Below are positions 1-13,402 of a stretch of 64,000 nucleotides of DNA, piece after piece. A program made the translations under genes and the position numbers. How positions within the stretch are numbered: position 1 is the stretch's first letter; each line of letters starts with the position of its first letter. Where the stretch lies: the NCBI GenBank assembly GCA_963693365.1, contig CAVNZM010000018.1, positions 992,001 to 1,056,000 of the forward strand. Reading direction: 5' to 3'. The notes beneath the pieces were generated by a model, which was not told where the DNA came from, did no database searches, and was given only the letters and a program-made list of their open reading frames with translations. The stretch is from Amoebidium appalachense. Its lineage: Eukaryota; Ichthyosporea.

Positions 1-144
1 TGACATTTATCATTCTTTTCATTGCTCCTGTGGAGCACACCTGTGCCTGCTTGTGAGATTGATCCACAGGCACCGGCTCATGTACCCCCTTGCTGGGGCT
101 GGTAAAGACAACGTTGGCATAAGAAGACGACGTTGGCATAAGAA
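1..144 (+). repeat. Right end of a split-direct-repeat YR retroelement (B2 fragment)
   Basis: Positions 31-125 are a copy of the 95-bp B module (called M below) that runs from TGGAGCACAC to AAGAA and recurs many times up to 23.8 kb. The 30 bases before it match the sequence that precedes M at 4124 and 20606. The last 19 bases of M are duplicated in tandem (GACGACGTTGGCATAAGAA at 126-144). The rest of this element lies outside the window. Confidence 0.8.
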
Positions 145-640
145 TGGGGGTTTGAGGCCCTGTTGGCACAGCAAGAGGTGAATGAGTGAGGTACCCCTGG
201 TAGATAAGCAATCAAAAAAATGAGAGAGTGAGAGGGCCACAGACAGAGACAGATAGAGAGACAGACAGAGAGAGAGAATGAGAGAGAGAGAGATTGAGGT
301 GAGAGCAGAAATGCATGTCACTGTTATAAACAATATACTGCAAACATATGCACCGAATATCATCAATACATGTTTTGTGTATTGTCCATGTTGGCCATAG
401 CACAGTTATAGTAACATAACAACGAAGACACAGTCCGAGTCATGGCTGTATGGTAAATATACACGGTATACCATGAGGTTACTGGATATGTATTTACATA
501 CTAAGTATCTCAAGTCGTCCCGTTTATTCTTCCCGGCTTTCTCTGACTGCTCTTCTTTCATCCTATTTGTCGATTCCCGCAGATATACCCTTCGCAGATA
601 TACCTTTTTTCTTCACTTAATATCTCTGTTCACAGTTTGA
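145..640. other. No gene seen; GA-rich tract and ordinary-looking sequence
   Basis: A GA-rich purine tract occupies about 218-300. The rest is AT-richer sequence without a convincing reading frame, splice pattern or repeat match to elsewhere in the window. Confidence 0.6.
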
Positions 641-3689
<3,049 letters not shown>

Positions 3690-3694
<5 letters not shown>

Positions 3695-4248
3695 GTTTCA
3701 GGCTGCTAGCATTTTTATTTAGGGAGCTGTAGCTGTTTTTATGTTCTGTGGGATATGCCATATGGATATATTGATGAGTTTGAGTTATATCTAGTCCGAA
3801 ATGGGCGGCAATTGATTTGGTCTTTGTGATCTAGGGGTTTTAGCCACTTGTGAAAAAAAATTATTGGTTGATGTGCAGCAAAAATTCCATTTTGGTATAT
3901 TTCATGGATTTGATAGGTTTTAAGTCATTTCTTCATATTTCCAGTGGCAAAAATGTGGGCCGCGCTCTATAATGAGCTTGCGCGGCCCCAGGGAGGTCAG
4001 TTGCGGCACTACTGAGCGCGTTTAGGTCTCTTTAGGCCCCATTTTTTAGCTAAGTTTTTGCCCACCCACCACACCCTTTGCCTATTTAGGCACTAGGCTG
4101 CGATTTTTGAGCATGTTTCTGTATGACATTTGTCATTCTTTTCATTGCTCCTGTGGAGCACACCTGTGCCTGCTTGTGAGATTGATCCACAGGCACCGGC
4201 TCATGTATCCCCTTGCTGGGGCTGGTAAAGACGACGTTGGCAAAAGAA
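3690..4248 (+). mobile_element. Truncated A2-B2 end of a YR retroelement
   Basis: From about 3690 the sequence matches the 3' part of the A repeat (compare 9470-9833), then the B spacer beginning GCCCACCCACCACACCC, then module M at 4154-4248. The 5' part of A is missing. The break falls exactly where A normally reads GTGTGTGCAAAGTTTC, and the upstream side is now (CA)n. Confidence 0.85.
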
Positions 4249-4412
4249 CTAGTAGTTTTAGCCACTTGTGAAAAACTTTTATTGGTTGATGTGCAGAAAA
4301 AATTCCATTTTGGTAGATTTCATGGATTTGATAGGTTCTAAGTCATTTCTTCATATTTCCATAGGCAAAAATGTGGGCCGCGCTATATAATGAGCTTGCC
4401 GGGCCCAAGGGA
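4249..4412 (+). mobile_element. Partial A repeat joined directly to module M
   Basis: The sequence starts inside A at TAGNNGTTTTAGCC and stops after TATATAATGAGCTTGC. A second partial A starting at almost the same internal point follows module M at 20731, so this junction recurs on both sides of the cluster. Confidence 0.8.
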
Positions 4413-4910
4413 TATTAAGTTTGTAAACATGTTTTCTTTGCAGGAGAATTAGATAGCCCCGTTGGAGTGAAATTGTGTGTTGCGAGTGTGCTGTAAACTT
4501 CGTGGTAGTATAATGTTGTAGGCCATGGTGTGTTTGATGTGTGTGCAAAGTTTCAAGCTGCTAGCATTTGTATTTAGGGAGCTGTAGCTGTTTTTATGTT
4601 CTTTGGGATATGCCATATGGATATATTGATGAGTTTGAGTTATATCTAGTCCGAAATGGGCGGCAATCGATTTGGTCTTTGTGATCTAGGGGTTTTAGCC
4701 ACTTGTGAAAATTTTTCATTGGTTGATGTGCAGCAAAAATTCCATTTTGGTAGATTTCATGGATTTGATAGGTTCTAAGCCATTTCTTCATATTTCCATA
4801 GGCAAAAATGTGGGCCGCGCTATATAATGAGCTTGCGCGGCCCCAGGGAGGTCAGTTGCGGCGCTACTGAGCGCGTTTAGGTCTCTTTAGGCCCAATTTT
4901 TAGCTAAGTT
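4413..4910 (+). repeat. A1: left direct repeat of the full-length YR retroelement
   Basis: This 498-bp sequence precedes gag and is repeated almost base for base at 9333-9833 (A2), 12902-13402, 16471-16971 and 20041-20541. Together with module M after YR it gives the order A1 - ORFs - B1 - A2 - B2. That split-direct-repeat layout is known from PAT/Ngaro-type members of the DIRS superfamily and differs from the LTRs of Gypsy/Copia elements. A1 should hold the promoter for the element RNA. Confidence 0.85.
4820..4829 (+). promoter_or_regulatory. Candidate TATA box in the A repeat
   Basis: CTATATAATG lies inside a GC-rich setting (GGGCCGCG before, GCTTGCGCGG after) near the 3' end of A1, about 320 bases before the gag ATG. 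The same motif is kept in each A copy. The promoter role is an inference from motif and position. Confidence 0.45.
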
Positions 4911-5142
4911 CTTTGCAACTCTAGTCCCCGTTTTTCGCGCTGTTGTTCGTTTTTTCTCTAGTTTTTTTTGCCCAGGAGCGCGCGCTTAGCTTCGGCAGCA
5001 TCTGGTAAGAGTTTTGCGTGCGCGCCGTTGCGTTTTAGCTGGTTTTTGGACGTTTTTTGCGGTGTCGGTTTTCCCACGTTTTTGCATTTTCCAGTCTTCG
5101 TTTTCAAGTTTTCGTGCTCTAGTCTGGTTTGTGAGCATTGCA

Positions 5143-6207
5143 ATGGCCCCTCCTCCTGCTCTGGTCGCCAAGGGGGCCGCTCTCCTCGAAAAACTTTTGG
5201 AGATCTCTACCGATGCGGACGACGCAAGTCTCAAAAGTCTGGCCGTTTTGCAGTCCAACGCCCCTTGGAACAGCCTGCCGGCAGAAACCGTCAACAGTGT
5301 AGTTTCAGCCCTCAAAGCGCGCTCGGTGGCTTTTGATGACCCTGAGATGGTCGGTTGGAAAGTCACCGACCAGCTGCACTTGCTCTGTCGCACTCCTCGC
5401 AGCGGCCGTGCCTCCCCCCCACCTGGGTCGCCCTCTCCCCAGCGGCGTTCTGACGGTGTAGACATCCAAGAGTAGCTGCAGGCGCTTTCTGTCCAAGTGC
5501 AAGCCCTTTCTGTTGCCCAGTCTGGGCGCCCCAAGAAGCCCTCTGCCGGCGGCCTGCTGAGCACGCTGTCTGCGCGGGCAAAGGGCAAGGAGCCTGTCTA
5601 TGCGTACAACACCGGCAGTGAAGACACCCCATTGTCGAGTGAGGATTCTTCTTCCAGCAGCAGTGGCTACGGTCGTTCCTCTCGCAGCCGTCGTTCCTCT
5701 GGCCGTTCCAATGCCAACCCCAGCCGTTATCTGCTCTCCAGCGGCGCCAAAGTCAACCTGCGCGTCAAAGAACGTCTGGCCCCTACCTACCTCAAGAGCA
5801 CCTTGGCTGACCAGGCCTCGGTCACTGCGGCTGTCCACGCGGGGGATTGGATCAGCTACCGCAACAAACGGGAGGCTCTGACGTTGGCCCGTATGCTGGA
5901 TCTGCTGCTGGCCGCCGATCCTAAGGCCCGCAAGGAGTCGCCTGCTGTGGAAGTTGGTGTGCGCCGTCTGCTGGCTGTGCAGACTGCTGATCGGTCCAAC
6001 GGGGACTGGGCTGTTGCAGAGCAGTTTGAGGAGCTCCCTGCGCGCAGCCTGCCCCTGCCCCCTGCCTTGGCCACCCGGGCTGTTCGTCAAGCCAAGACCC
6101 TCGCCGAAGTCACCCGGGCTCGGCGCGGTCCGGGCAGTGGCCCATCCGGAGCCGGTCCATCGACCCCTCCGGGGACCGGTGGGCACAGGGCCTGTTCGGC
6201 CCTTTGA
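5143..6207 (+). pseudogene. gag-like ORF1 of the YR retroelement, interrupted by one in-frame TAG
   Basis: The frame opens at ATG 5143 (Met-Ala-Pro-Pro) and runs about 354 codons to 6207, broken only by TAG at 5473-5475. Translation is coherent on both sides of the stop. The N-terminal part has a helical-looking segment rich in Leu and Ala. The middle is a Ser-rich linker (about 5640-5720), followed by a basic region and a Gly/Pro-rich tail. No zinc knuckle or protease motif is visible. It is called gag-like because of its place, first ORF after A1 and upstream of RT, not from sequence recognition. The three tandem units downstream lack this ORF completely. The stop may be a real lesion or a readthrough site. 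Confidence 0.6.
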
Positions 6208-6272
6208 GGGTTCGGCACGCGGTTCTGTATATTATTTTCTTGTGGTTTCCTGCCATGTGCCCTTGATTAAAT

Positions 6273-8327
6273 ATGCCCCCTAATTTATATAAGGATTCCA
6301 CAGCTATGCCACGTCATGTCTTGGCCGCCTCTGATTTGTTTCCTATTCCGGCGATTCCTGTGCCGGACCGTTCTGGACAAGCCCGTCTACGGAGTCAACG
6401 CCGTCGGCAACGTCTGTCTCACCGCCTGAAGGGGGTTACCTTGGCTAACCGTTGTCTTGGTGCCCTCAACGAGCTGTGGGCAGGCGGCCCTTGCCCATTC
6501 CCGACCCGGTTGGTGAACAGTCACCACCATGCCCTGTGGACCTTTGTCCTTCGGGCCAGCTACGATGCTATACGCGCGGGTGTCTACAACGCTCAGCCTG
6601 CGAGTAGTGTCTTGGCTGCGTTCCCCGCGGCCTACCCTGTATTGACAGGGTGGCTACCTCTCACGACGACAAATGCCGCTTTGCCACCCCCTGGGGTTGG
6701 AGCCACAGTGGACGTGTTGCAGTTTTTGTCTCCTACACTGCAGCCGTTTTTGGCCAACTGCGACGGCGGCCTTCTCAAGCCTGTTCCACCGACGCCTGCA
6801 GAGCTGCGCCGCATCCGCCCGGCGCATCACGTTCCCAGTGGGGAATACGGTCCCCTGCTTCTTCGGCTTCAAGACTGCGGCATGGTGCACTATTTCGAGG
6901 CGGAGGAAAAACCACTGGCCATCAATGGGCTGTTTGGGGTCCCCAAAGACACCAGAGCCCGCGTCATTTTTGACGGCCGCCGTGGCAACCTGTTCTTTGC
7001 CCGTGATCATCCTGCCCTCAAGGTGCACCTGCCCAACCCTGCCGATTTTGCCGATCTGTTGCTGGGACCTGAGGATTGCCTCTATTTTGGCAAGTCGGAC
7101 ATGGACAACCAGTTCCATCGTCTTCTTTTCCCCGAGTGGCTGTGGCGGTACTTCGGATTGCCGCCTGTGTCTTCGGAGGCTGTTGGCCTTTCTGGGCCTG
7201 ACCGGCTTGTGTACCCGGCCCTCAAGACCGTGCCCATGGGCTGGGTGCATTCTGTGCTTGTCGCTCAAGACGTCCATGGGCAGTTGGCTGACCGAGCTGG
7301 CATGCCCCGCATTGAGCGCCTCTGTGCGATAGTGCCGCGGCCTGTGGAGGCCACGCAGCATGCCCTGTATGTGGACGACTGTGGCTGGGTCGGCACAGAT
7401 GCCACCGCCATCAATCATCAGCGTGAATCGTATCATGGCGTCACCGGCCCGGCTGGTCTTCCCTCCAATGTCAAGAAGGATGTGGCTGTTGGTTCGTCGT
7501 CCTCTATGGTGCTGCTAGGCCTGGAAATGCATCGCTCTGGGATATTAAGCCCGTCTGGCGCTTCCTTGTGCCGTCTGGTGGCGGAAACCCAGGCCGTGTT
7601 GCGTCGTGGTGTCGTCACGCAGCTCCGTTTGCAGCAGTTGCTTGGTGGTTGGGTGTGGGCGGCACTGCTGCAGCGGCCGCTTTTGTCGGTTCTGAGTGCC
7701 GCCTACAGTTTTGTGGAGCAGCTGGGGGGTCGGGAACAGCCCATTCCCCCGCCCGTGGTGTGGGAGCTTCAGGCGATGTGTGCTTTGGCCCCTTTGGTGC
7801 GTTGTGATTTGCGTTCTGGGTTTGCTAGCACCATGTTCTGCACTGATGCTTCCTTGTTGGGTGATGCAGTGGTGTCCCGGGTGCTTCCAGCAAAGCTTCT
7901 CCGCGAAATGCTGCCTCACTGCAACCGGCGTGGCCACTACAGCCAGCTGTCTGGTCCTGTGCACGAGCCAAGCCCGTCCGCCCCCCCGACACCTATCCTG
8001 GCAGCTGTTGGTGGCCGGTGGACCACCAACATCAGTCATCGTTGGCGCCACTCCGACCACATCAACATTCTGGAGGGAGAAGTCTTGCTCCTGGGGCTTC
8101 GTCGATTAGGTCGGTCTACGGCTGCCCGGGGCTCCCGCTACCTTTGGGGCCTTGATTCGACGGCGCTGCTTGGGGCTGTTGCTAAGGGTCGTTCAGCATC
8201 CCGACGCCTGAACCGTGTATGCCGCCAGGTGGCTGCCTACACGCTTGCCCTCGACATTTTTTTGTATTGTGTGTGGCTGCCGTCAGCCCACAATCCTGCA
8301 GATGGTCCCTCGCGGTTTTCTGGCTGA
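6273..8327 (+). CDS. Reverse transcriptase-RNase H polyprotein of a DIRS-superfamily retroelement
   Basis: Intact 684-codon frame. It would copy the element RNA into DNA and degrade the RNA strand. The RT palm shows SDMDNQFH (first Asp about residue 276), the VPMGW block, and the catalytic box YVDD at residues 366-369. The RNase H domain follows with a plausible D-E-D-D set: D525 (FCTDAS), E601 (ILEGE), D628 (GLDSTALLG) and D677 (NPADGPSR). The NPADGPSR ending is characteristic of DIRS-type RNase H. There is no integrase or protease domain, as expected for YR elements. The start is ATG 6273; an in-frame ATG at 6306 sits at the point where the tandem copies begin. It overlaps the YR frame by 26 bases. 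This is the only intact RT/RNase H in the window. Confidence 0.92.
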   Translation: MPPNLYKDSTAMPRHVLAASDLFPIPAIPVPDRSGQARLRSQRRRQRLSHRLKGVTLANRCLGALNELWAGGPCPFPTRLVNSHHHALWTFVLRASYDAIRAGVYNAQPASSVLAAFPAAYPVLTGWLPLTTTNAALPPPGVGATVDVLQFLSPTLQPFLANCDGGLLKPVPPTPAELRRIRPAHHVPSGEYGPLLLRLQDCGMVHYFEAEEKPLAINGLFGVPKDTRARVIFDGRRGNLFFARDHPALKVHLPNPADFADLLLGPEDCLYFGKSDMDNQFHRLLFPEWLWRYFGLPPVSSEAVGLSGPDRLVYPALKTVPMGWVHSVLVAQDVHGQLADRAGMPRIERLCAIVPRPVEATQHALYVDDCGWVGTDATAINHQRESYHGVTGPAGLPSNVKKDVAVGSSSSMVLLGLEMHRSGILSPSGASLCRLVAETQAVLRRGVVTQLRLQQLLGGWVWAALLQRPLLSVLSAAYSFVEQLGGREQPIPPPVVWELQAMCALAPLVRCDLRSGFASTMFCTDASLLGDAVVSRVLPAKLLREMLPHCNRRGHYSQLSGPVHEPSPSAPPTPILAAVGGRWTTNISHRWRHSDHINILEGEVLLLGLRRLGRSTAARGSRYLWGLDSTALLGAVAKGRSASRRLNRVCRQVAAYTLALDIFLYCVWLPSAHNPADGPSRFSG

Positions 8328-9230
8328 CCAGGCCATAAAGCCCCCAACCCTCAAGGCCTACCGGGATGCTGTTGTTGAGTTCCTGGATTGGTTGCCCCCT
8401 GGCACCGACACCAAGTCCCCCGCCGAACTGGACGACCTCCTGGTGGAGTATTTTGAGGAGTGTTATGCCATTGATCCATCGCGTGGCCAGCGTCAGCGCT
8501 GTGTCAACACAGCTGCCGGCATCAAGCATTTCATGCCACGCCTGGGTCCACACCTGCAGGCCGCCCAACGGAGCCTGCAGGGCTGGAACCGGCTTGTTCC
8601 AGCAACGACCACGCCCCCGCTTCCGTTTTCATTGGTCCTCGTCATTGGCCATCATTTGTATTCCAAAATTGGCCCCTTGTTTGGTATTGCTGTTTTGCTT
8701 GGATTTGAGTGTTATTTTCGTGTCAGTGAGTTGCTTATGCTCACCCGTGCGGATCTTATTTTGCCCAACGACCCCGTTCCCCACGACATGCCACCGGGTA
8801 CAGGCGGCATACGCCTGGCCGACACCAAGACCGGTCCAAATCAGTTTGTCCCCATCACCGATCCGTCCCTGTTGGCCATCCTGTCTTTCTGGTTCCGTGG
8901 CCCCCCCCTTTTGCGCGGCTGTTTCCTTTCTCGTATGATGTTCTGCGTGCCAAGTTCCAAGCGGCATGTGACTCCCTCGGCCTCAACGAGTATTGGTTCC
9001 ATCTTCACAGTCTTCGCCATGGTGGTGCCTCGAGAGACTATGTCAGGGTTGTTTCAGTAGAGACGATTGCTCTGCGTGGTCGATGGAGATCGCATGCCTC
9101 CCTCCGCCGGTATGTGCAGGCCGGCCAGTCTCTTGTTCTTTCTATTCGCGTGCCTGCGTCGCTCCTTGCCCGGGCTGCAGCGCTGCGTCAGTCACCCACG
9201 GCATGGTTCGTTCCTTCCCGTGCCAGGTAG
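8302..9230 (+). pseudogene. Tyrosine recombinase of element copy 1, frameshifted
   Basis: Homologous to the intact 309-residue recombinases at 11870, 15439 and 19009. It opens at ATG 8302, inside the end of the RNase H frame. Around 8901-8909 this copy has eight Cs where the intact copies read CG followed by seven Cs, a net loss of one base. The shift falls near residue 200. The first catalytic Arg (FRVSELL) is therefore in frame, but the HSLRH, GRWRS and Tyr motifs are in another frame. The TAG at 9228-9230 is the original stop. The lesion is in a homopolymer, so a sequencing error is possible. Confidence 0.85.
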
Positions 9231-9237
9231 GGAGTGG

Positions 9238-9332
9238 TGGAGCACACCTGTGCCTGCTTGTGAGATTGATCCACAGGCACCGGCTCATGTATCCCATTGC
9301 TGGGGCTGGTAAAGACGACGTTGGCATAAGAA
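9238..9332 (+). repeat. Module M (B1) after YR of copy 1
   Basis: 95-bp module from TGGAGCACAC to AAGAA, starting 7 bases after the YR stop. It contains a 7-bp inverted repeat, GTGCCTG (9250-9256) and CAGGCAC (9274-9280), with a 17-base loop. It corresponds to B1 in the A1-ORFs-B1-A2-B2 layout. Confidence 0.85.
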
Positions 9333-9833
9333 TATTTTGTTTGTAAACGTGTTTTCTTTGCAGGAGAATTAGATAGCCCCGTTGGAGTGAAATTGTGTGT
9401 TGCGAGTGTGCTGTAAACTTCGTGGTAGTATAATGTTGTAGGCCATGGTGTGTTTGATGTGTGTGCAAAGTTTCAGGCTGCTAGCATTTTTATTTAGGGA
9501 GCTGTAGCTGTTTTTATGTTCTGTGGGATATGCCATATGGATATATTGATGAGTGTGAGTTATATCTAGTCCGAAATGGGCGGCAATCGATTTGGTCTTT
9601 GTGATCTAGGGGTTTTAGCCACTTGTGAAATTTTTCATTGGTTGATGTGCAGCAAAAATTCCATTTTGGTAGATTTCATGGATTTGATAGGTTCTAAGTC
9701 ATTTCTTCATATTTCCATAGGCAAAAATGTGGGCAGCGCTATATAATGAGCTTGCGCGGCCCCAGGGAGGTCAGTTGCGGCGCTACTGAGCGCGTTTAGG
9801 TCTCTTTAGGCCCAATTTTTTAGCTAAGTTTTT
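9333..9833 (+). repeat. A2: direct repeat following copy 1
   Basis: Full copy of the A repeat, beginning TATTTTGTTTGTAAAC and ending in AAGTTTTT. It is joined at 9834 to only the last 25 bases of module M, and then at 9859 to the start of the RT region. The B spacer and most of M are missing at this junction and at the equivalent ones near 13403 and 16972. Confidence 0.85.
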
Positions 9834-9874
9834 GGTAAAGACGACGTTGGCATAAGAATAAGGATTCCACAGCT

Positions 9875-11895
9875 ATGCCCCGTCATTTCTTTGCCGCCTC
9901 TGATTTGTTTCCTGTTCCGGCCATTCCTGTGCCGGACCGTTCTGGATAAGCCCGTCTGCGGAGTCAACGCCGTCGGCAACGTCTGTCTCACCGCCTGAAG
10001 GGGGTTACCTTGGCTAACCGTTGTCTTGGTGCCCTCAATGAGCTGTGGGCAGGCGGCCCTTGCCCATTCCCGACCCGGTTGGTGAACAGTCACCACCATG
10101 CCCTGTGGACCTTTGTCCTTAGGGCCAGCTACGATGCTATACGCGCGGGTGTCTACGACGCCCAGCCTGCGAGTAGTGTCTTGGCTGCGTTCCCCGCGGC
10201 CTACCCTGTATTGACAGGATGGCTACCTCTCACGGCGGCAAATGCTGCTTTGCCACCCCCTGGGATTGGAGCCACAGTGGACGTGTTGCAGTTTTTGTCT
10301 CCTACACTGCAGCCGTTTTTGGCCAACTGCGACGGCGGCCTTCTCAAGCCTGTTCCGCCGACGCCTGCAGAGCTGCGCCGCATCCGACCGGCGCATCACG
10401 TTCCCAGTGGGGAATACGGTCCCCTGCTTCTTCGGCTTCAAGACTGTGGCATGGTGCACTATTTCGAGGCGAAGGAAAAACCAATGGTCATCAATGGGCT
10501 GTTTGGGGTCCCCAAAGACACCAGAGCCCGCGTCATTTTTGACGGCCGCCGTGGCAACCTGTTCTTTGCCCGTGATCATCCTGCCCTCAAGGTGCACCTG
10601 CCCAACCCTGCCGATTTTGCCGATCTGTTGCTGGGGCCTGAGGATTGCCTCTATTTTGGCAAGTCGGACATGGACAACCAGTTCCATCGTCTTCCTGCCC
10701 CCGAGTGGCTGTGGCGGTACTTTGGATTGCCGCCTGTGTCTTCGGAGGCTGTTGGCATTTCTGGGCCCGACCGGCTTGTGTACCCGGCCCTCAAGACCGT
10801 GCCCATGGGCTGGGTGCATTCTGTGCTTGTGGCTCAAGACGTCCATGGGCAGTTGGCTGACCGAGCCGGCATGCCCCGCATTGAGCGCCTCTGTGCGATA
10901 GTGCCGCGGCCTGTGGAGGCCACGCAGCATGCCCTGTATGTGGACGACTGTGGCTGGGTCGGCACAGATGCCACCGCCATCAATCGTCAGCGTGAATCGT
11001 ATCATGGTGTCACCGGCCCGGCTGGTCTTCCCTCCAACTCAAGAAGGATGTGGCTGCTGGTTCGTCGTCCTCTATGGTGCTGCTAGGCCTGGAAATGCAT
11101 GGCTCTGGGATATTGCGCCCGTCTGGCGCTTCCTTGTGCAGTCTGGTGGCGGAAACCCAGGCCGTGTTGCGTCATGGTGTCGTCACGCAGCTCCGTTTGC
11201 AGCAGTTGCTTCGTGGTTGGGTGTGGGCGGCACTGCTGCAGCGGCCGCTTTTGTCGGTTCTGAGTTTTGTCTACAGTTTTTTGGAGCAGCTGGGGGGTCG
11301 GGAACAGCCCCTTCCCCCGCCCGTGGTGTGGGAGCTTCAGGCGATGTGTGCTTTGGCCCCTTTGATGCGTTGTGATTTGCGTTCTGGGTTTGCTAGCACC
11401 ATGTTCTGCACTGATGCTTCCTTGTTGGGTGGTGCAGCCGTGTCCCGGGTGCTTCCAGCAACGCTTCTCCGCGAAGTGCTGCCTCACTGCAACCGGCGTG
11501 GCCACTACAGCCAGCTGTCTGGTCCTGTGCACGAGCCAAGCCCGTCCGCCCCCCGGCACCTATCCTGGCAGCTGTTGGTGGCCGGTGGACCACCAACATC
11601 AGTCATCGTTGGCGCCACTCCGACCAGATCAAACATTCTGGAGGGAGAAGCCTTGCTCCTGGGGCTTCGTCGATTAGGTCGGTCTACGGCTGCCCGGGGC
11701 TCCCGCTACCTTTGGGGCCTTGATTCGACGGCGCTGCTTGGGGCTGTTGCTAAGTGTTGTTCAGCATCCCGACGCCTTAACCGTGTATGCCGCCAGGTGG
11801 CTGCCTACACACTTGCCCTCGACATTTGTTTGTATTGTGTGTGGCTGCCGTCAGCCCACAATCCTGCAGATGGTCTCTCGCGGTTTTCTGGCTGA
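9875..11895 (+). pseudogene. RT-RNase H, unit 1 (broken)
   Basis: Aligns with 6306-8327. A CAA codon has become TAA at 9947-9949 (codon 25 from ATG 9875). A one-base deletion near 11038 ends the RT frame at 11086, after the YVDD box. The RNase H part reopens in another frame at 11050 and continues to 11895. It includes a short out-of-frame stretch between a missing C near 11553 and an extra A near 11631. RT and RNase H thus lie in two frames that overlap by 37 bases. Whether any product is made is unknown. Confidence 0.88.
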
Positions 11896-12799
11896 CCAGG
11901 CCATAAAGCCCCCAACCCTCAAGGCCTACCGGGATGCTGTTGTTGAGTTCCTGGATTGGTTGCCCCCTGGCACCGACACAAAGTCCCCCGCCGAACTGGA
12001 CGACCTCCTGGTGGAGTATTTTGAGGAGTGTTATGCCATTGATCCATCGCGTGGCCAGCGTCAGCGATGTGTCAACACAGCTGCCGGCATCAAGCATTTC
12101 ATGCCACGCCTGGGTCCACACCTGCAGGCCGCCCAACGGAGCCTGCAGGGCTGGAACCGGCTTGTTCCAGCAAAAACCACGCCCCCGCTTCCGTTTTCAT
12201 TGGTCCTCGTCATTGGCCATCATTTGTATTCCAAAATTGGCCCCTTGTTTGGTATTGCTGTTTTGCTTGGATTTGAGTGTTATTTTCGTGTCAGTGAGCT
12301 GCTTATGCTCACTCGTGCGGATCTTATTTTGCCCAACGACCCCGTTCCCCACGACATGCCACCGGGTACAGGCGGCATACGCCTGGCCGACACCAAGACC
12401 GGTCCAAATCAGTTTGTCCCCATCACCGATCCGTCCCTGTTGGCCATCCTGTCTTTCTGGTTCCGTGGCGCCCCCCCTTTTGCGCGGCTGTTTCCTTTCT
12501 CGTATGATGTTCTGCGTGCCAAGTTCCAAGCGGCATGTGACTCCCTCGGCCTCAACGAGTATTGGTTCCATCTTCACAGTCTTCGCCATGGTGGTGCCTC
12601 GAGAGACTATGTCAGGGGTGTTTCAGTAGAGACGATTGCTCTGCGTGGTCGATGGAGATCGCATGCCTCCCTCCGCCGGTATGTGCAGGCCGGCCAGTCT
12701 CTTGTTCTTTCTATTCGCGTGCCTGCGTCGCTCCTTGCCCGGGCTGCAGCGCTGCGTCAGTCACCCACGGCATGGTTCGTTCCTTCCCGTGCCAGGTAG
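11870..12799 (+). CDS. Tyrosine recombinase (DIRS-type integrase), unit 1
   Basis: 309 residues from ATG 11870, overlapping the RNase H stop by 26 bases. It is expected to insert the circular element DNA by Tyr-mediated strand exchange. All family catalytic positions can be placed: R140 (FRVSELLML), K176 (DTKTG), H236 and R239 (HSLRHGG), W262 (GRWRS) and Y271 (LRRYVQAG). The N-terminal 110 residues correspond to the core-binding (SAM-like) domain. Length and motif order match complete DIRS/Ngaro recombinases. Its intactness beside a damaged RT is notable. An in-frame ATG at 11720 would give 359 residues, but that extension reads through RNase H sequence and is less likely to be coding. Confidence 0.9.
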   Translation: MVSRGFLADQAIKPPTLKAYRDAVVEFLDWLPPGTDTKSPAELDDLLVEYFEECYAIDPSRGQRQRCVNTAAGIKHFMPRLGPHLQAAQRSLQGWNRLVPAKTTPPLPFSLVLVIGHHLYSKIGPLFGIAVLLGFECYFRVSELLMLTRADLILPNDPVPHDMPPGTGGIRLADTKTGPNQFVPITDPSLLAILSFWFRGAPPFARLFPFSYDVLRAKFQAACDSLGLNEYWFHLHSLRHGGASRDYVRGVSVETIALRGRWRSHASLRRYVQAGQSLVLSIRVPASLLARAAALRQSPTAWFVPSRAR

Positions 12800-12806
12800 G
12801 GAGTGG

Positions 12807-12901
12807 TGGAGCACACCTGTGCCTGCTTGTGAGATTGATCCACAGGCACCGGCTCATGTATCCCATTGCTGGGGCTGGTAAAGACGACGTTGGCATAAGA
12901 A
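12807..12901 (+). repeat. Module M (B1), unit 1
   Basis: Identical in plan to 9238-9332: 95 bp, hairpin arms GTGCCTG and CAGGCAC, starting 7 bases after the YR stop and directly joined to the A repeat at 12902. Confidence 0.85.
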
Positions 12902-13402
12902 TATTTTGTTTGTAAACGTGTTTTCTTTGCAGGAGAATTAGATAGCCCCGTTGGAGTGAAATTGTGTGTTGCGAGTGTGCTGTAAACTTCGTGGTAGTAT
13001 AATGTTGTAGGCCATGGTGTGTTTGATGTGTGTGCAAAGTTTCAGGCTGCTAGCATTTTTATTTAGGGAGCTGTAGCTGTTTTTATGTTCTGTGGGATAT
13101 GCCATATGGATATATTGATGAGTGTGAGTTATATCTAGTCCGAAATGGGCGGCAATCGATTTGGTCTTTGTGATCTAGGGGTTTTAGCCACTTGTGAAAT
13201 TTTTCATTGGTTGATGTGCAGCAAAAATTCCATTTTGGTAGATTTCATGGATTTGATAGGTTCTAAGTCATTTCTTCATATTTCCATAGGCAAAAATGTG
13301 GGCAGCGCTATATAATGAGCTTGCGCGGCCCCAGGGAGGTCAGTTGCGGCGCTACTGAGCGCGTTTAGGTCTCTTTAGGCCCAATTTTTTAGCTAAGTTT
13401 TT
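12902..13402 (+). repeat. A repeat, unit 1
   Basis: Same 501-bp sequence as 9333-9833, carrying the TATA-like motif, and shared between units 1 and 2 as the only direct repeat between them. Confidence 0.85.

Noticed and set aside
6654-7436. Minus-strand 260-codon frame opposite RT, and its copies at 10223, 13792 and 17361
   Set aside because: It is the shadow of the RT frame: it recurs only where RT is present, has no recognisable domain and follows RT codon structure.
4413-9833. Ordinary LTR retrotransposon flanked by two LTRs
   Set aside because: No protease or DDE integrase is present, a tyrosine recombinase with the full R-K-H-R-W-Y set replaces them, and the B module between YR and the second A repeat gives split direct repeats.
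11720-11869. Longer start for the tandem YR (359 residues)
   Set aside because: The extra 50 codons overlap RNase H motifs in another frame, and the equivalent stretch of copy 1 is not a consistent extension; the ATG at 11870 matches family length better.
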